Shown: positions 24,911 to 33,707, counted from the first letter of the stretch. The stretch is 64,000 nucleotides of DNA from Dehalococcoidia bacterium (GCA_022823505.1 JAJEIA010000001.1:1-64000); one strand, 5' to 3'. Notes: generated by a model not told the origin, from the letters alone. Program-made: numbers and translations.

Positions 24911-24937
24911 GGGGCGGGTGTTCATCCGCCCCCGTTT
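24911..24937 (+). terminator. terminator hairpin after the cupin gene
   Basis: GGGGCGG (24911-24917) and CCGCCCC (24926-24932) form a seven-base stem around gtgttcat, followed by cgttt. It is of the same style as the perfect palindromes at 39151 and 61442. Confidence 0.55.
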
Positions 24938-25063
24938 CTGTGGGATTCTTCGCAGTTGCATTTGACCGACGCCCGCATTTGGTGAATAATCAGCGGGCCG
25001 GCTGCGTTTGCCGCTAACGACCGCAGCGTGCGCATTGACAGTCAAAACCGAGGAGGAACCAGA

Positions 25064-25270
25064 ATGGCGGACGTCAAGGTAGAAATTCGGGGCAACGGCC
25101 CGCTGCGGGTCATTGGCGAGATCGAGATCGTTGACCAGAGCGGCAACAACTACACCATTCCCGAGGGGCAGTGGGTCTCCTTCTGCCGCTGTGGGCAGTC
25201 GGACAACAAGCCGTTCTGCGACGGCACGCACCGCGACTGCGGGTTCGAGGCTGCCAGCGAGGCCCGGTAG
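25064..25270 (+). CDS. CDGSH-type iron-sulfur protein
   Basis: 68 residues from ATG 25064 with AGGAGGAACC upstream. The 2Fe-2S signature is complete: FCRCGQSDNKPFCDGTH, with C41, C43, C52 and H56 as ligands. This is the mitoNEET-like three-Cys, one-His cluster, used in redox or Fe-S transfer. Bacterial single-domain forms are cytoplasmic. It is followed by a strong terminator and has no operon partner. Confidence 0.92.
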   Translation: MADVKVEIRGNGPLRVIGEIEIVDQSGNNYTIPEGQWVSFCRCGQSDNKPFCDGTHRDCGFEAASEAR

Positions 25271-25300
25271 AACCTGCACCGCTGAAATCCAGCGCATTGC

Positions 25301-25342
25301 GCCGCCAGCCGCCGGTTTTTGATCCGGCAGCTGGCGGCTTTT
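25301..25342 (+). terminator. intrinsic terminator of the CDGSH gene
   Basis: Fifteen-base arms (25301-25315 and 25324-25338) pair with one mismatch around tttttgat and are followed by TTTT. This is the most classical rho-independent terminator in the window. Confidence 0.8.
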
Positions 25343-25451
25343 GCTAATATGTGCGGGCGGCGATCTTTGAAGACCGGCATCCCCTGCATCGGTTAGCATG
25401 ATGGCGCCGCGACGACACGTACACTAACGGCAGAGCCCCAGGAGGCGCACC

Positions 25452-26252
25452 ATGGCAACCACTACACCGGCCCGCGCGGCCGCCGAGCTGATCTTCGAGA
25501 GCTACAAAGCGGTGCAGCCTTTTGAGCGACTGCCGGCCGACCTGTTCCCCAAGACGCTGGACGAGGCCTACGCCATTCAGCTGGAGCTCCACTGCATGCT
25601 GTCCAGCCTGTGGGGTCCGTTGTCGGGATACAAGCTGGCGTACACCACGCCGGTGATGCAGGAGCGGGCCGGGCTGGACCACCCGGTGCTGGGTGGCGTG
25701 TTCGAGAAGACCATCCTGCGCTCGCCGGTGGTGCTGAACTTCACCGAGTACGTGAACCTGGGCATCGAGCTGGAGGTCGGCGTCACGCTGGGCAAGGACC
25801 TGCCGGCGTCGGGCGCGCCGTACACCAGGGACTCGGTGGAGGATGCGATTGCCGAGGTGGCAACGGCCTTTGAGATCGTGGACATGCGGACGCCGGCCGA
25901 CCTGAACACCGAGGAGCGCACGCTGATGAGCGTGGCGGTCAACATCCTGAACTCCGGCGTGGTGCTGGGCGATCCGGTGACCAACTGGCGGGATGTGGAC
26001 CTGGTGGGATGCAAGGGCGTGATGAGCATCAACCACGAGCAGGTGGGCGAGGGCTATGGCCGGGACGTGATGGGCCACCCCTTCGAGCCGCTGGTTTGGC
26101 TGGCCAACGAACTGTCCAGACGGAACCATCCGCTGAAGGCCGGCGACACGGTGATCACCGGGAGCCTGATCCCGCCGACGGCGCTGGGCTTCGCGTCGGA
26201 AGGCCGCATTTCGATTGAGGGCCTGGGCGAGGCGGTGGTGGTCTGCGCCTAG
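25452..26252 (+). CDS. hydratase/decarboxylase of the MhpD (FAH-fold) family
   Basis: 266 residues with CAGGAGGCGC before the ATG. It matches 2-keto-4-pentenoate hydratases and 4-oxalocrotonate decarboxylases in length and layout: GYKLAYTTPVMQ, LGGVFEKTIL, GIELEVGVTLG (acidic metal ligands), EIVDMR and the C-terminal GDTVITGSLIPP. It would act on a 2-oxo acid from aromatic meta-cleavage or a similar path. The exact substrate is open. Its stop and that of the convergent rsmI share the palindrome CTAG. Confidence 0.82.
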   Translation: MATTTPARAAAELIFESYKAVQPFERLPADLFPKTLDEAYAIQLELHCMLSSLWGPLSGYKLAYTTPVMQERAGLDHPVLGGVFEKTILRSPVVLNFTEYVNLGIELEVGVTLGKDLPASGAPYTRDSVEDAIAEVATAFEIVDMRTPADLNTEERTLMSVAVNILNSGVVLGDPVTNWRDVDLVGCKGVMSINHEQVGEGYGRDVMGHPFEPLVWLANELSRRNHPLKAGDTVITGSLIPPTALGFASEGRISIEGLGEAVVVCA

Positions 26253-27157
26253 GATTGATCGCGCTGATCTGGGGTTGAGGCGCCGGTCTCGACCCACAGG
26301 GCATAGACGGCGCGGCGCGGCAGGCCGGTGGAGGCGACGACTTCGGCCACCGCGTCGCGCCCGCGTTTCCCGGCGGCGCGGTGTGCCATGAGGGCCTGGC
26401 GCGCCGCTTCCATTCGCTCTTCCTCGCTCGACGAGTCTTCTTGGTCGTCGAGGCGGGTCGGGCCGATGACGATGGTGAACTCCCCTCGCGGCGCGATGAA
26501 GTAGTCCAGAGCGTGGGATGCAGACCCCCGCCATACCTCCTCGTGGATCTTGGTGAGCTCGCGGCAGACGGCGACGGGCGGATCGTTCAAGGCGCTGGCG
26601 ATGTCGGTCAGCGTTGCCCGCACGCGGTGTGGCGCTTCGAATAGCACGACGGTCTGATCGTGCCGCGCGGCCTGGGTCAGCGCCTCAACGCGATCTGAGC
26701 GACGGCGGGGCAGGAAGCCCAGGAATGCAAAGCGGTCGGCGGGAAATCCGGCCACGGACAGGGCCGCGGTGACCGCAGACACGCCGGGGACGCTGGCCAC
26801 CGAATGGCCGGCCTCGGCTATTGCGCCGACCAGGCCGGCGCCCGGGTCGCTGACGGCAGGGGAGCCGGCGTCGGTGGTCAGGGCGACGTCGCCCTCGGCC
26901 AGAGCTTCGAGGATGCGGGGCAACTGCCGTTGCCAGTTGTGCTCATGGCAACTGAGCAGACGCGGGTGGGCGCCGAGATGGGCCAGCAGCCGGCGGGTGA
27001 CGCGAGTGTCCTCGGCGGCGACCAGCGGTACGGAGCACAGGATGCGACTGGCGCGGAGGGTGAGGTCCTCCAAGTTGCCGATGGGGGTGCCGATTACGTA
27101 GAGGGTGCCCACGGGGGTGCATAATGATACTGCATTGCCATCAATGCAAGCCGGCAT
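26249..27157 (-). CDS. rsmI: 16S rRNA (cytidine-1402-2'-O)-methyltransferase
   Basis: About 300 residues of the tetrapyrrole-methylase fold. Diagnostic motifs are GTLYVIGTPIGNLEDLTLRA, AAEDTRVTRRLLAHLG, TTDAGSPAVSDPG and FPADRFAFLGFLPRR. RsmI methylates the ribose of C1402 in the ribosomal decoding centre. The start is uncertain: ATG ending at 27157, or GTG ending at 27112, which would give the usual family N-terminus. Neither has a ribosome site. It is convergent with the hydratase gene, with overlapping stops. Confidence 0.9.
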   Translation of the reverse strand: MPACIDGNAVSLCTPVGTLYVIGTPIGNLEDLTLRASRILCSVPLVAAEDTRVTRRLLAHLGAHPRLLSCHEHNWQRQLPRILEALAEGDVALTTDAGSPAVSDPGAGLVGAIAEAGHSVASVPGVSAVTAALSVAGFPADRFAFLGFLPRRRSDRVEALTQAARHDQTVVLFEAPHRVRATLTDIASALNDPPVAVCRELTKIHEEVWRGSASHALDYFIAPRGEFTIVIGPTRLDDQEDSSSEEERMEAARQALMAHRAAGKRGRDAVAEVVASTGLPRRAVYALWVETGASTPDQRDQS

Positions 27158-27291
27158 GATTGCTTGGCGCCAATGCACTCGATCTTGGCGTCAACGGCTT
27201 CCAGCGTGGGCACAGTCGTCTTTGCTTTATCGGACAACGCCGGCAAAGTTGAGCACGACATGTTGACGCCAGGCGCGACAATTGCCAGCAG

Positions 27292-28245
27292 TTATTTCAA
27301 CGTCATGGGCACTGATCGACTCCAGCCATCGTCCTCGAGTAGATCGTAGCCGATTATAGTATATCCCGGCTTGCCAGTGCCGGCCTGACGGATGCGGACG
27401 CGAAGGGTAACGGGGAGTTCCAGTATATCGTTTATGCGGTCGACATTGCGCATTGAGGGGGGGACGCTGCCGGACAGACGCTCTCCAGTTTGGGAGTTGA
27501 CGAATTCAGCCCTGCGGCTCTCCGGCAGATAGCCCAAGAAATGGCCACCAAACTCTCTTTGTTCCATGCGGACGTTAGCCGGGTTCAGGAGGTCCACACT
27601 TCTCCTCACATGTGTGGTATCTCGAAACCGGAAACGGTCGCCGTCAAAGGCAACGGAGCAAATCGCCTGGTTATCGGCAACTATTTTCAAAAACCCGTGT
27701 ACATTCGAAAGTACGCGGGGATGGGCCGACGCAATGAAATCGTCGTCATCGATAATACGATCACCATCGGTTGACGCTGACGATTTTATGAGGTTGTGGA
27801 CGTGCTCGATGCCACGCTCCGTGGGCGACGGATTGGGGCCGATCGGGGGATTGGCTTCCTCAATCTCAAAACCGAATGAACCGGTTGCAACGTTGGTAAT
27901 GAGCAGGCGGTAGTTTTCGCGGTTGGGAATACGGCCTGTGTTCCTCAGTGGCCCTACTAGACTAGCTCCGGCGGATGCCACGGCGCTTTCGTACTTCTTC
28001 AGGGCTTGGTAAGCAAAGGCGGCGTCGATGCCGCGACGGTGGGCTACGGGCGCGCCGTCGAAGGTGATGCGGGCGGTAGCTGGCCAGCGCGCCGGCGGAG
28101 TGAAGGCGGCCAGTTTCTCGGCAATCCGTTCCCGCTCAGACTCCAGGCTCGTACGGGAGATTACAGCGGACTCCGGTGTCATCGCTAGCAAGCTGTCCAG
28201 TTCTCCCAGCCCTGAGAGGAGCCATTCGTATTCCTGACGGTCCAT
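27292..28245 (-). CDS. hypothetical partner of a nucleotidyltransferase-like protein, 317 aa
   Basis: Not recognised. The ATG has a strong AGGAGGCGG site. The N-terminal about 55 residues look helical (YEWLLSGLGELDSLLAM, ESERERIAEKLAAF). The remainder is mixed, with FGFEIEEANPP and a C-terminal beta-rich part (LPVTLRVRIRQAGTGKPGYTI). The gene starts 12 bases after the nucleotidyltransferase-like gene ends, so they are cotranscribed. A toxin/antitoxin or defence role is inference from the partner. Codons are less GC-biased than the neighbours, with many AT-ending codons, suggesting transfer. Confidence 0.65.
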   Translation of the reverse strand: MDRQEYEWLLSGLGELDSLLAMTPESAVISRTSLESERERIAEKLAAFTPPARWPATARITFDGAPVAHRRGIDAAFAYQALKKYESAVASAGASLVGPLRNTGRIPNRENYRLLITNVATGSFGFEIEEANPPIGPNPSPTERGIEHVHNLIKSSASTDGDRIIDDDDFIASAHPRVLSNVHGFLKIVADNQAICSVAFDGDRFRFRDTTHVRRSVDLLNPANVRMEQREFGGHFLGYLPESRRAEFVNSQTGERLSGSVPPSMRNVDRINDILELPVTLRVRIRQAGTGKPGYTIIGYDLLEDDGWSRSVPMTLK

Positions 28246-28256
28246 AACACCGCCTC

Positions 28257-28847
28257 CTATATGCCGGCCATTTGTCCCAGAGCAATTTGTGCGTCCGTAT
28301 CGTCGCGGTCGAACAGGTCAAGCTCCAGATAGCCTTTCCACTGCGGTTCGCCCGTCTCCTCTCGGCGGGTGTGTGACCATAAGCCGTTGAAGTATGCAAA
28401 GCTATGCGCCAGATCGTATATGCTATAACTTTCGAGGCCAACAAATATATTATCAATGCGGTGCAAGTTTTTGCCCCTATCGCGATTAAAGATCGCCGGA
28501 ATTTGATTGTGCAAATCCTCTTCCGTGTAACCGTGCGGTAAATGAAAGAATGTCACCACGTCAATGTCGCGCGGTTCGCGGTTGGCGATTTGCATTATAT
28601 CGGTGACGAAGCTGCCGTTCACCCACTGGAATCCCCGAGTGAGCCCAGCTTGGTGCAGTTCAGCGCGAAAGTCCAGCAATCCGGCAAGCAACTCGCGTCG
28701 CGCGGCTGTGTTCCCAAAGCGACGTATCACGTCGGTAGTCGAAGCGCGGTACGGAGAACGGTTACCCAATTCTACCCCTGTGAGAAGGTAAGGAGGCAGC
28801 AAGCCCCGGTTGCCCCACTCAGGGATAGGGTTGGGATTGGCGGTCAT
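28257..28847 (-). CDS. nucleotidyltransferase-fold protein (DUF6932-like)
   Basis: 196 residues. The nucleotidyltransferase motif is seen as QWVNGSFVTD (G78, S79) followed by EPRDIDVVTFF (D94, D96), the G-S...D-x-D pattern of MNT-type enzymes. The C-terminal part includes YDLAHSFAYFNGLWSHTRREE. Such proteins occur as parts of toxin-antitoxin or abortive-infection modules where they add nucleotides to RNA or protein. It leads a two-gene cassette with the unknown 317-residue protein. Low GC by local standards. Confidence 0.7.
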   Translation of the reverse strand: MTANPNPIPEWGNRGLLPPYLLTGVELGNRSPYRASTTDVIRRFGNTAARRELLAGLLDFRAELHQAGLTRGFQWVNGSFVTDIMQIANREPRDIDVVTFFHLPHGYTEEDLHNQIPAIFNRDRGKNLHRIDNIFVGLESYSIYDLAHSFAYFNGLWSHTRREETGEPQWKGYLELDLFDRDDTDAQIALGQMAGI

Positions 28848-29024
28848 TGCTTGAAAGAACCCCTATTGGTACGGCAATTATACTGACCTTCGGAGCCGCG
28901 ACAATCCCATCAGCCTTGGCAATGACCGAGAGGCGTGCGCATGACCTTCTCCATCACCCTGACGGGCGCTCCTGCTAAAATGACGGTCACCAAGTAGAGC
29001 GGTATGCGGCATGGAGCGGTAATC

Positions 29025-29291
29025 ATGGCATTCAAAGAAGAAGACGCGCCGGCCATTGGCCGCGCCATCTACCGAGACAAGATACACCCGACCCTGGGGC
29101 CGGAGCACAAGGGCAAGATTGTAGTCATCGACGTCAAGAGCGGTGACTACGAGATTGCCGACCGGCACATAACCGCGGCAAGGCAGCTGCGAAAGCGACG
29201 CCCGGACGCTTTTACCTGGGAGGAATGGGTTGACGTGCCGGTGACTTACCGGGTACATCCCAGCGTCGTGACCAGACCTTTATCCTTATGA
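29025..29291 (+). CDS. small protein preceding a retropepsin-like protease, 88 aa
   Basis: From ATG 29025 with GGAG upstream; an earlier ATG at 29004 is unsupported. The sequence AFKEEDAPAIGRAIYRDKI, KGKIVVIDVKSGDYEIAD and HITAARQLRKRRPDAFTW looks like a compact conserved domain. Its function is unknown, although the lysine-rich KGKIVVIDVKSGDYEI strand pair recalls DUF-type antitoxins. The stop overlaps the protease start as ATGA, so the two are coupled. Confidence 0.7.
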   Translation: MAFKEEDAPAIGRAIYRDKIHPTLGPEHKGKIVVIDVKSGDYEIADRHITAARQLRKRRPDAFTWEEWVDVPVTYRVHPSVVTRPLSL

Positions 29292-29653
29292 TCAGGGGTA
29301 TGGTGGCGCGGAACTCCGACGGTGGTTTGGAGGCTTGGGTAGTCGTGTCTGTAATGGACGCCGCTGGCGAACCGCGACAGTGCGAAGTTATCGTGGACAC
29401 CGGATTCACCGGCTGGCTCACCCTCCCGGAAAACGAAATCCGGCGGCTTGGATTGGTCAGAGCCGGCAGTCGGTTCAGTGTCATAGCCAGCGGGAACGAA
29501 GCAGAGTTCGACTACTATGAAACGTCGGTGTTGTGGCACGGCCGGCTTCATGAGATAGAGGTTTTCCAGTCCATAGACCAGCCGCTCCTGGGCATGGAGC
29601 TGTTGGAAGGCAGCCCCGGGTTGCCGTGGACGCCTGGGACAGCGGGGACGTAA
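29288..29653 (+). CDS. clan AA (retropepsin-like) aspartic protease
   Basis: 121 residues, the size of a single retropepsin monomer. The active-site motif is EVIVDTGFTGWLTLP with D37-T38-G39, and the second half holds QPLLGMELLEG, which matches the conserved hydrophobic-hydrophobic-G region. It would act as a homodimer. Soluble, with no signal peptide. It is coupled by four-base overlap to the 88-residue gene, which may be its substrate or inhibitor; that is inference. Confidence 0.78.
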   Translation: MIRGMVARNSDGGLEAWVVVSVMDAAGEPRQCEVIVDTGFTGWLTLPENEIRRLGLVRAGSRFSVIASGNEAEFDYYETSVLWHGRLHEIEVFQSIDQPLLGMELLEGSPGLPWTPGTAGT

Positions 29654-29805
29654 CCATCCAGGAAGCGTGACCGAACCGCTAACGCGTCGCCGGGTTCCGT
29701 TTCGTTGCTGGCCCGTATCCAGTGCCGGGGCAGATTGGGCCTCTGTGATAGCATGGGGGTGCCTCTGACCGGAGGCGATCCATATTTGTCGAGGAGTTTC
29801 GTTTT

Positions 29806-31473
29806 ATGCCGGAGTTGAATGGTGGGCATCTGTTCATTCGCTGCCTGAAGCAGGAAGGGGTGCAGAAGGTCTTTACGATCGTCGGGGACACGATACTGCC
29901 CCTGGTGGACGCGGCGGCTGACGAGGGGATCGAGTTCATCGACACGCGGCACGAGGGCGCGGCGATGCACATGGCCGACGGCTACGCCCGCATCACCGGC
30001 CAGCCGGCGGTGGCCCTGTTCACCGGCGGTCCAGGCTTCGCCAATGCCATCTCCGGCCTGCCCGCCATCTACACCTCCGAGAGTCCCGTGATCTTCGTGG
30101 CCGGCTGCGCCGAGTTGCCCGAGAAGGGGCAGGCGACCTTCCAGGAGATCGACCAGGTGGCCATGGCCGCGCCGGTCTCGAAAGGCGCGTGGATGATTCA
30201 CGACAAGAACCGCATCCCCGAGTTCGTCGCCACCGCTTTCCGCACGGCCATGAGCGGCCGCCCGGGACCGGTGCACCTGACCCTGCCCATCGACCTGCAG
30301 GAGGCGCCCATCAGCGAGGAGGACCTGCCGCCGTTCCTGCCGCAGGAATACCGCAACATGGGCCGCTCCCAGGGCGACCCGAAGCTCATCGAGCAGGCCG
30401 CGAACCTGCTGGCCAACGCCCAGCGTCCCGTCATCATCGTGGGCAATCCGGCGCGCTACTCCGTGGAGCCGGCGCAGCTGGAGGCGCTGGCGGAGGCCAC
30501 CGGCGCGCCCATCTTCACCGTGGAGCAGGCGCGGGGTCTCATTGATGACCTGCATCCCCTGTGCTTCGGCTACGCCGACGGCGCGCTGAACCGCACGGCG
30601 CGCAAGTTCCGCGAGGCCGACGTGGTGCTGCTGCTGGGCAAGCGGCTGGACCATCGATACCGCTACGGCGGCATCTTCGACGCTGACGCCAAGCTGATCC
30701 AGGCCGACCCGTCCGAGGCGGAGATTGGGCGCAATCGTGGTGTTGCGGTGGGCCTGCTGGGCGACCTGGGCGCCATCGTGGACCAGTTGACCGGCGCGGC
30801 GCAGCACAACGGGAACCTGGGCCCCTGGCTCAGCGAGCTGAAGCGGGAGCAGGAGGCCTGGCTGGACAGCCTGCGCAGCAACGTCGCCAACGAGGCGCCG
30901 ATGCATCCGCTGGACGTGTACACGCGCATCGAGCACCTGGTGGACGAGGAGACGTTTATCATCCTGGACGGGGGCGACTACGTGCAGTGGGGCCGCTGCT
31001 ACCTGCCGGCGCGTTCGCCGGGCCACTTCATGCGCCTGGGACCGTTGAGCCACCTGGGCGGGGCCATTCCCTACGCCATGGCGGCCAAGCTGGCCTATCC
31101 GGACAGCAAGGTGCTGGCGTTCATGGGCGACGGCTCCTTCGGGTTCTACTCCATGGAGTACGACACGTGCATCCGGCACAACCTGAACATCACGGGCATC
31201 ATGGGCAACGACGGGAACTGGGGCATCGACCGCACCTTCCAGCTGGCCTACTTCGGCCGCGACGTGGGCACGGCGCTGCGCCCGGGCGTGCGCTACGACC
31301 AGGTGGTCGAGGGCATCGGCGGCTATGCGGAACTGGTGGAGCAGCCGGATGAGGTTGCGCCGGCGGTGGAGCGGGCCATCAACTCAGGCCGGCCGTCGCT
31401 GGTGAACATAACGGTAAAATCGGGAGCCAGCCCGCTGGCGGATGCGATGATCGCGCGGCGAACGGGAGGGTGA
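29806..31473 (+). CDS. thiamine-diphosphate-dependent enzyme (acetolactate synthase/oxalyl-CoA decarboxylase-like)
   Basis: 555 residues with GAGGAG upstream. The three-domain layout of the ThDP family is present: the N-terminal catalytic Glu in TRHEGAAMHMADGYAR, GGPGFANAISGL, a central NAD/FAD-like domain, and the C-terminal ThDP-binding GDGSFGF...NDGNWG. It could be acetolactate synthase, a 2-oxo acid decarboxylase or an oxalyl-CoA decarboxylase-like enzyme. No regulatory subunit gene is adjacent, which argues against biosynthetic IlvB. Confidence 0.85.
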   Translation: MPELNGGHLFIRCLKQEGVQKVFTIVGDTILPLVDAAADEGIEFIDTRHEGAAMHMADGYARITGQPAVALFTGGPGFANAISGLPAIYTSESPVIFVAGCAELPEKGQATFQEIDQVAMAAPVSKGAWMIHDKNRIPEFVATAFRTAMSGRPGPVHLTLPIDLQEAPISEEDLPPFLPQEYRNMGRSQGDPKLIEQAANLLANAQRPVIIVGNPARYSVEPAQLEALAEATGAPIFTVEQARGLIDDLHPLCFGYADGALNRTARKFREADVVLLLGKRLDHRYRYGGIFDADAKLIQADPSEAEIGRNRGVAVGLLGDLGAIVDQLTGAAQHNGNLGPWLSELKREQEAWLDSLRSNVANEAPMHPLDVYTRIEHLVDEETFIILDGGDYVQWGRCYLPARSPGHFMRLGPLSHLGGAIPYAMAAKLAYPDSKVLAFMGDGSFGFYSMEYDTCIRHNLNITGIMGNDGNWGIDRTFQLAYFGRDVGTALRPGVRYDQVVEGIGGYAELVEQPDEVAPAVERAINSGRPSLVNITVKSGASPLADAMIARRTGG

Positions 31474-31517
31474 CGATTTACTGTACCGCGTCAGGCCGTT
31501 GTGCGTTGACAACGTAA

Positions 31518-31796
31518 ATGATACGTAACTTTCGACACAATGGCCTGCGCCGCTTTTGGGAACGCGGGGAGCGGCGGCACGTTCCATCGGAATATACAGC
31601 CAAGATACAGCGAATTTTGGACAGCTTGGACGAAGCGATGATGCCGGATGATATGAACCGTGGGGGATTTGGGCTGCACCGACTGACCGGCGACCGTGCC
31701 GGGTATTGGGCAGTTACCGTTTCCGCCAACTGGCGCATAGTATTTCGGTTTCAAGAGAGCGATGTGTGTGACGTGGATTTGATCGATTACCATTAG
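31518..31796 (+). CDS. higB: HigB/RelE-type toxin
   Basis: 92 residues with HigB-type features: FRHNGLRRFWERGE, LHRLTGDRAGYWAVTVSANWRIVFRF and DVDLIDYH at the end. This family cleaves mRNA on the ribosome. The antitoxin-like gene follows after 11 bases, the toxin-first order usual for higBA. The conserved Trp-Arg-Ile-Val-Phe core is intact, so the toxin looks functional. Confidence 0.88.
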   Translation: MIRNFRHNGLRRFWERGERRHVPSEYTAKIQRILDSLDEAMMPDDMNRGGFGLHRLTGDRAGYWAVTVSANWRIVFRFQESDVCDVDLIDYH

Positions 31797-31807
31797 GGGG
31801 CTGTGAA

Positions 31808-32485
31808 ATGTCGATGAGAAACGCCACTCACCCAGGCAAGGGTATTTTGCACGATGACATCGAGCCCTCGGGAGTGAGCGTTTCGGAAGCGGCGCGGCAT
31901 ATCGGTGTCAGTTGTGAGGAGTTGAACGACGTGGTGAACGGCAAAGCGCCCGTTTCGCCGGAAATGTCCATTCGGCTATACAAGGCATTTGGCGCCAGCA
32001 TCTCGATCCGGCGCCGGTTGCAGGCTTCTTATGACCTCGCCCAGGTTTTTCACAGCGACCACGGCATCAAGGTCAAGCGCCTGGGAGATCCGTTGGGCGA
32101 AGTCGGCCTGCCGGTAAGCGACCCCCTCCATCCCGGGCAGGTGCTGCTCCACGAATGCCTGGAACCCTTGGGCCTCACCGTCGCCGAGGCCGCCGAGCAT
32201 CTGGGCGTCAGCTATGAGGAACTGGACGATCTGGTGAACTGCCGGACTTCGCTGACGCCGGAAATGATTATCCGCATCGACCAGGCTTTCGGCGGCCACC
32301 CACAGAAATGGTCGGCTCTCCAGGCCAACTACGACGTCGCCAAGGTGGCCATGGAGCGCGCCCACGAAATCAAGGTGCGCCGGCTCTGGCGGCAGGACCC
32401 GGACACCCACGAGCCCATCCTGCTGGACACGTCAGGCGTGGAAGCGACAACCGCAACGGCTGACGGCGAAAACCTCGTCAAGTAA
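31808..32485 (+). CDS. higA: double-length HigA-type antitoxin
   Basis: 225 residues, about twice the usual HigA size. Two similar HTH units occur in tandem: HPGKGILHDDIEPSGVSVSE to about residue 75, and HPGQVLLHECLEPLGLTVAE from about residue 100. Each is followed by a similar helix (ASYDLAQV, ANYDVAKV). A C-terminal tail of about 40 residues (KVRRLWRQDPDTHEP) is extra. It should bind DNA as a pseudo-dimer and neutralise HigB. The internal duplication looks old, since the units differ at many positions. Confidence 0.82.
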   Translation: MSMRNATHPGKGILHDDIEPSGVSVSEAARHIGVSCEELNDVVNGKAPVSPEMSIRLYKAFGASISIRRRLQASYDLAQVFHSDHGIKVKRLGDPLGEVGLPVSDPLHPGQVLLHECLEPLGLTVAEAAEHLGVSYEELDDLVNCRTSLTPEMIIRIDQAFGGHPQKWSALQANYDVAKVAMERAHEIKVRRLWRQDPDTHEPILLDTSGVEATTATADGENLVK

Positions 32486-32514
32486 CCGTATCAAGCGAGC
32501 CAAGGAGGCGCATT

Positions 32515-33600
32515 ATGCAGTTCGGAATCTTCACCATAGTTCCGTATCACCAGGACTTCACGCCGCCGCAGGCGTTGAACGATGCCCTGGAACAGATCCG
32601 GTTCGCTGACGAGGCGGGTCTCGACGAGGCCTGGCTGGGGGAGCACCGTTTCTCGAGGCATGGGCTGCTGTCGGGCATCTGGTCGTTCCTGGGGGCGGTG
32701 GCCGGAAGCACCAAGCAGATCCGCATCGGCACGGCGGTGATCGTGCTGCCGCTGCACAACCCGGTGTTGGTCGCCGAGGAAGTGGCCATGCTGGACGTGA
32801 TCAGCGGGGGCCGCATCAACTTTGGCATCGGGGCCGGCTACCAGCAGCAGGAGTTCGACGGCGTGGGCGTCGATATCGACACCAGCCGTGAGCGGTTCCA
32901 GGAAGCCGTCGACGTGATGATCAAGGCGTGGACGGAGGAGACGCTGACCTTCCACGGCAAGTACACCAACGTCGACGACGTGTGGGTGCTGCCCAAGCCG
33001 GTGCAAAAACCGTATCCGCCCCTGTTCCAGGCGGTGAGCACCAGCCCGGCCAGCATCGACTTCGCCGCCAGCCGGAACATCCAGGTGATCACCGGCGGGC
33101 CGACGGACATCCTGGGCCAGGCTCCGCAGGTGATCCAGCTATGGCGGGAGAAGATGGACGAGTACGGCCATCCCCACGCGCACCTGGACCCGCCGATGTC
33201 CAAGTCGATCTACGTTGCGCCCACCATGGAAGAGGCGGAGCGAGACCCCATCGGGCTCGAGGACTTCTCGTCGCGGGTGCTGCGCTCCATCGGCAGCAAC
33301 GGCGCGCCCATCGGAATGCCCATGGACCGGAACGGCAACATCGCCAAGGGTTACGAGCACTGGGCCAACCGCCAGGCGGACCGGGACCGACGGGACGACG
33401 TGGGCCACGCCGGCCTGCCGCCGCTGCGCGGAACTCCCGAGGTGGTCGCCGAGCGGCTGAAGGAAGTGCAGGCGGCGGGCATCAACCACGTCTTCGGCAA
33501 CTTCGGGTTCGCCGGCCTGCCGCATGCCAAGGTGATGCGCTCCATCGAGTTGTTTGCCACGGAAGTCATGCCGCACTTCCAGGAGGCGGCGGTGGCGTAG
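32515..33600 (+). CDS. LLM-class flavin-dependent oxidoreductase
   Basis: 361 residues of the luciferase-like monooxygenase TIM-barrel family, with AAGGAGG before the ATG. Visible marks are FADEAGLDEAWLGEHRF, RIGTAVIVLPLHNPVLVAEE and LDVISGGRINFGIGAGYQQQEF. It would use FMNH2 or F420. The substrate is unknown. It is one of three distinct members in the window (others at 46803 and 54926), which fits lineages that use many such monooxygenases on recalcitrant organic matter. Confidence 0.88.
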   Translation: MQFGIFTIVPYHQDFTPPQALNDALEQIRFADEAGLDEAWLGEHRFSRHGLLSGIWSFLGAVAGSTKQIRIGTAVIVLPLHNPVLVAEEVAMLDVISGGRINFGIGAGYQQQEFDGVGVDIDTSRERFQEAVDVMIKAWTEETLTFHGKYTNVDDVWVLPKPVQKPYPPLFQAVSTSPASIDFAASRNIQVITGGPTDILGQAPQVIQLWREKMDEYGHPHAHLDPPMSKSIYVAPTMEEAERDPIGLEDFSSRVLRSIGSNGAPIGMPMDRNGNIAKGYEHWANRQADRDRRDDVGHAGLPPLRGTPEVVAERLKEVQAAGINHVFGNFGFAGLPHAKVMRSIELFATEVMPHFQEAAVA

Positions 33601-33707
33601 GAATTCAATCCCGCGGGTCGAAATTGCTGACAGGTTTTCGGATGGGGATTGACCATGCGGATGGTACGCTGGTCAGTCCCTATTGCTAGTGCTATTGGTG
33701 AATAGCC

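Noticed and set aside
27164-27349. Plus-strand 61-codon open frame between rsmI and the 317-residue gene
   Set aside because: No ribosome site, no domain features, and it overlaps the end of the real minus-strand gene.
29548-31179. Open frame of 543 codons on the minus strand
   Set aside because: Shadow of the ThDP enzyme gene, with arginine-, histidine- and valine-rich low-quality sequence.
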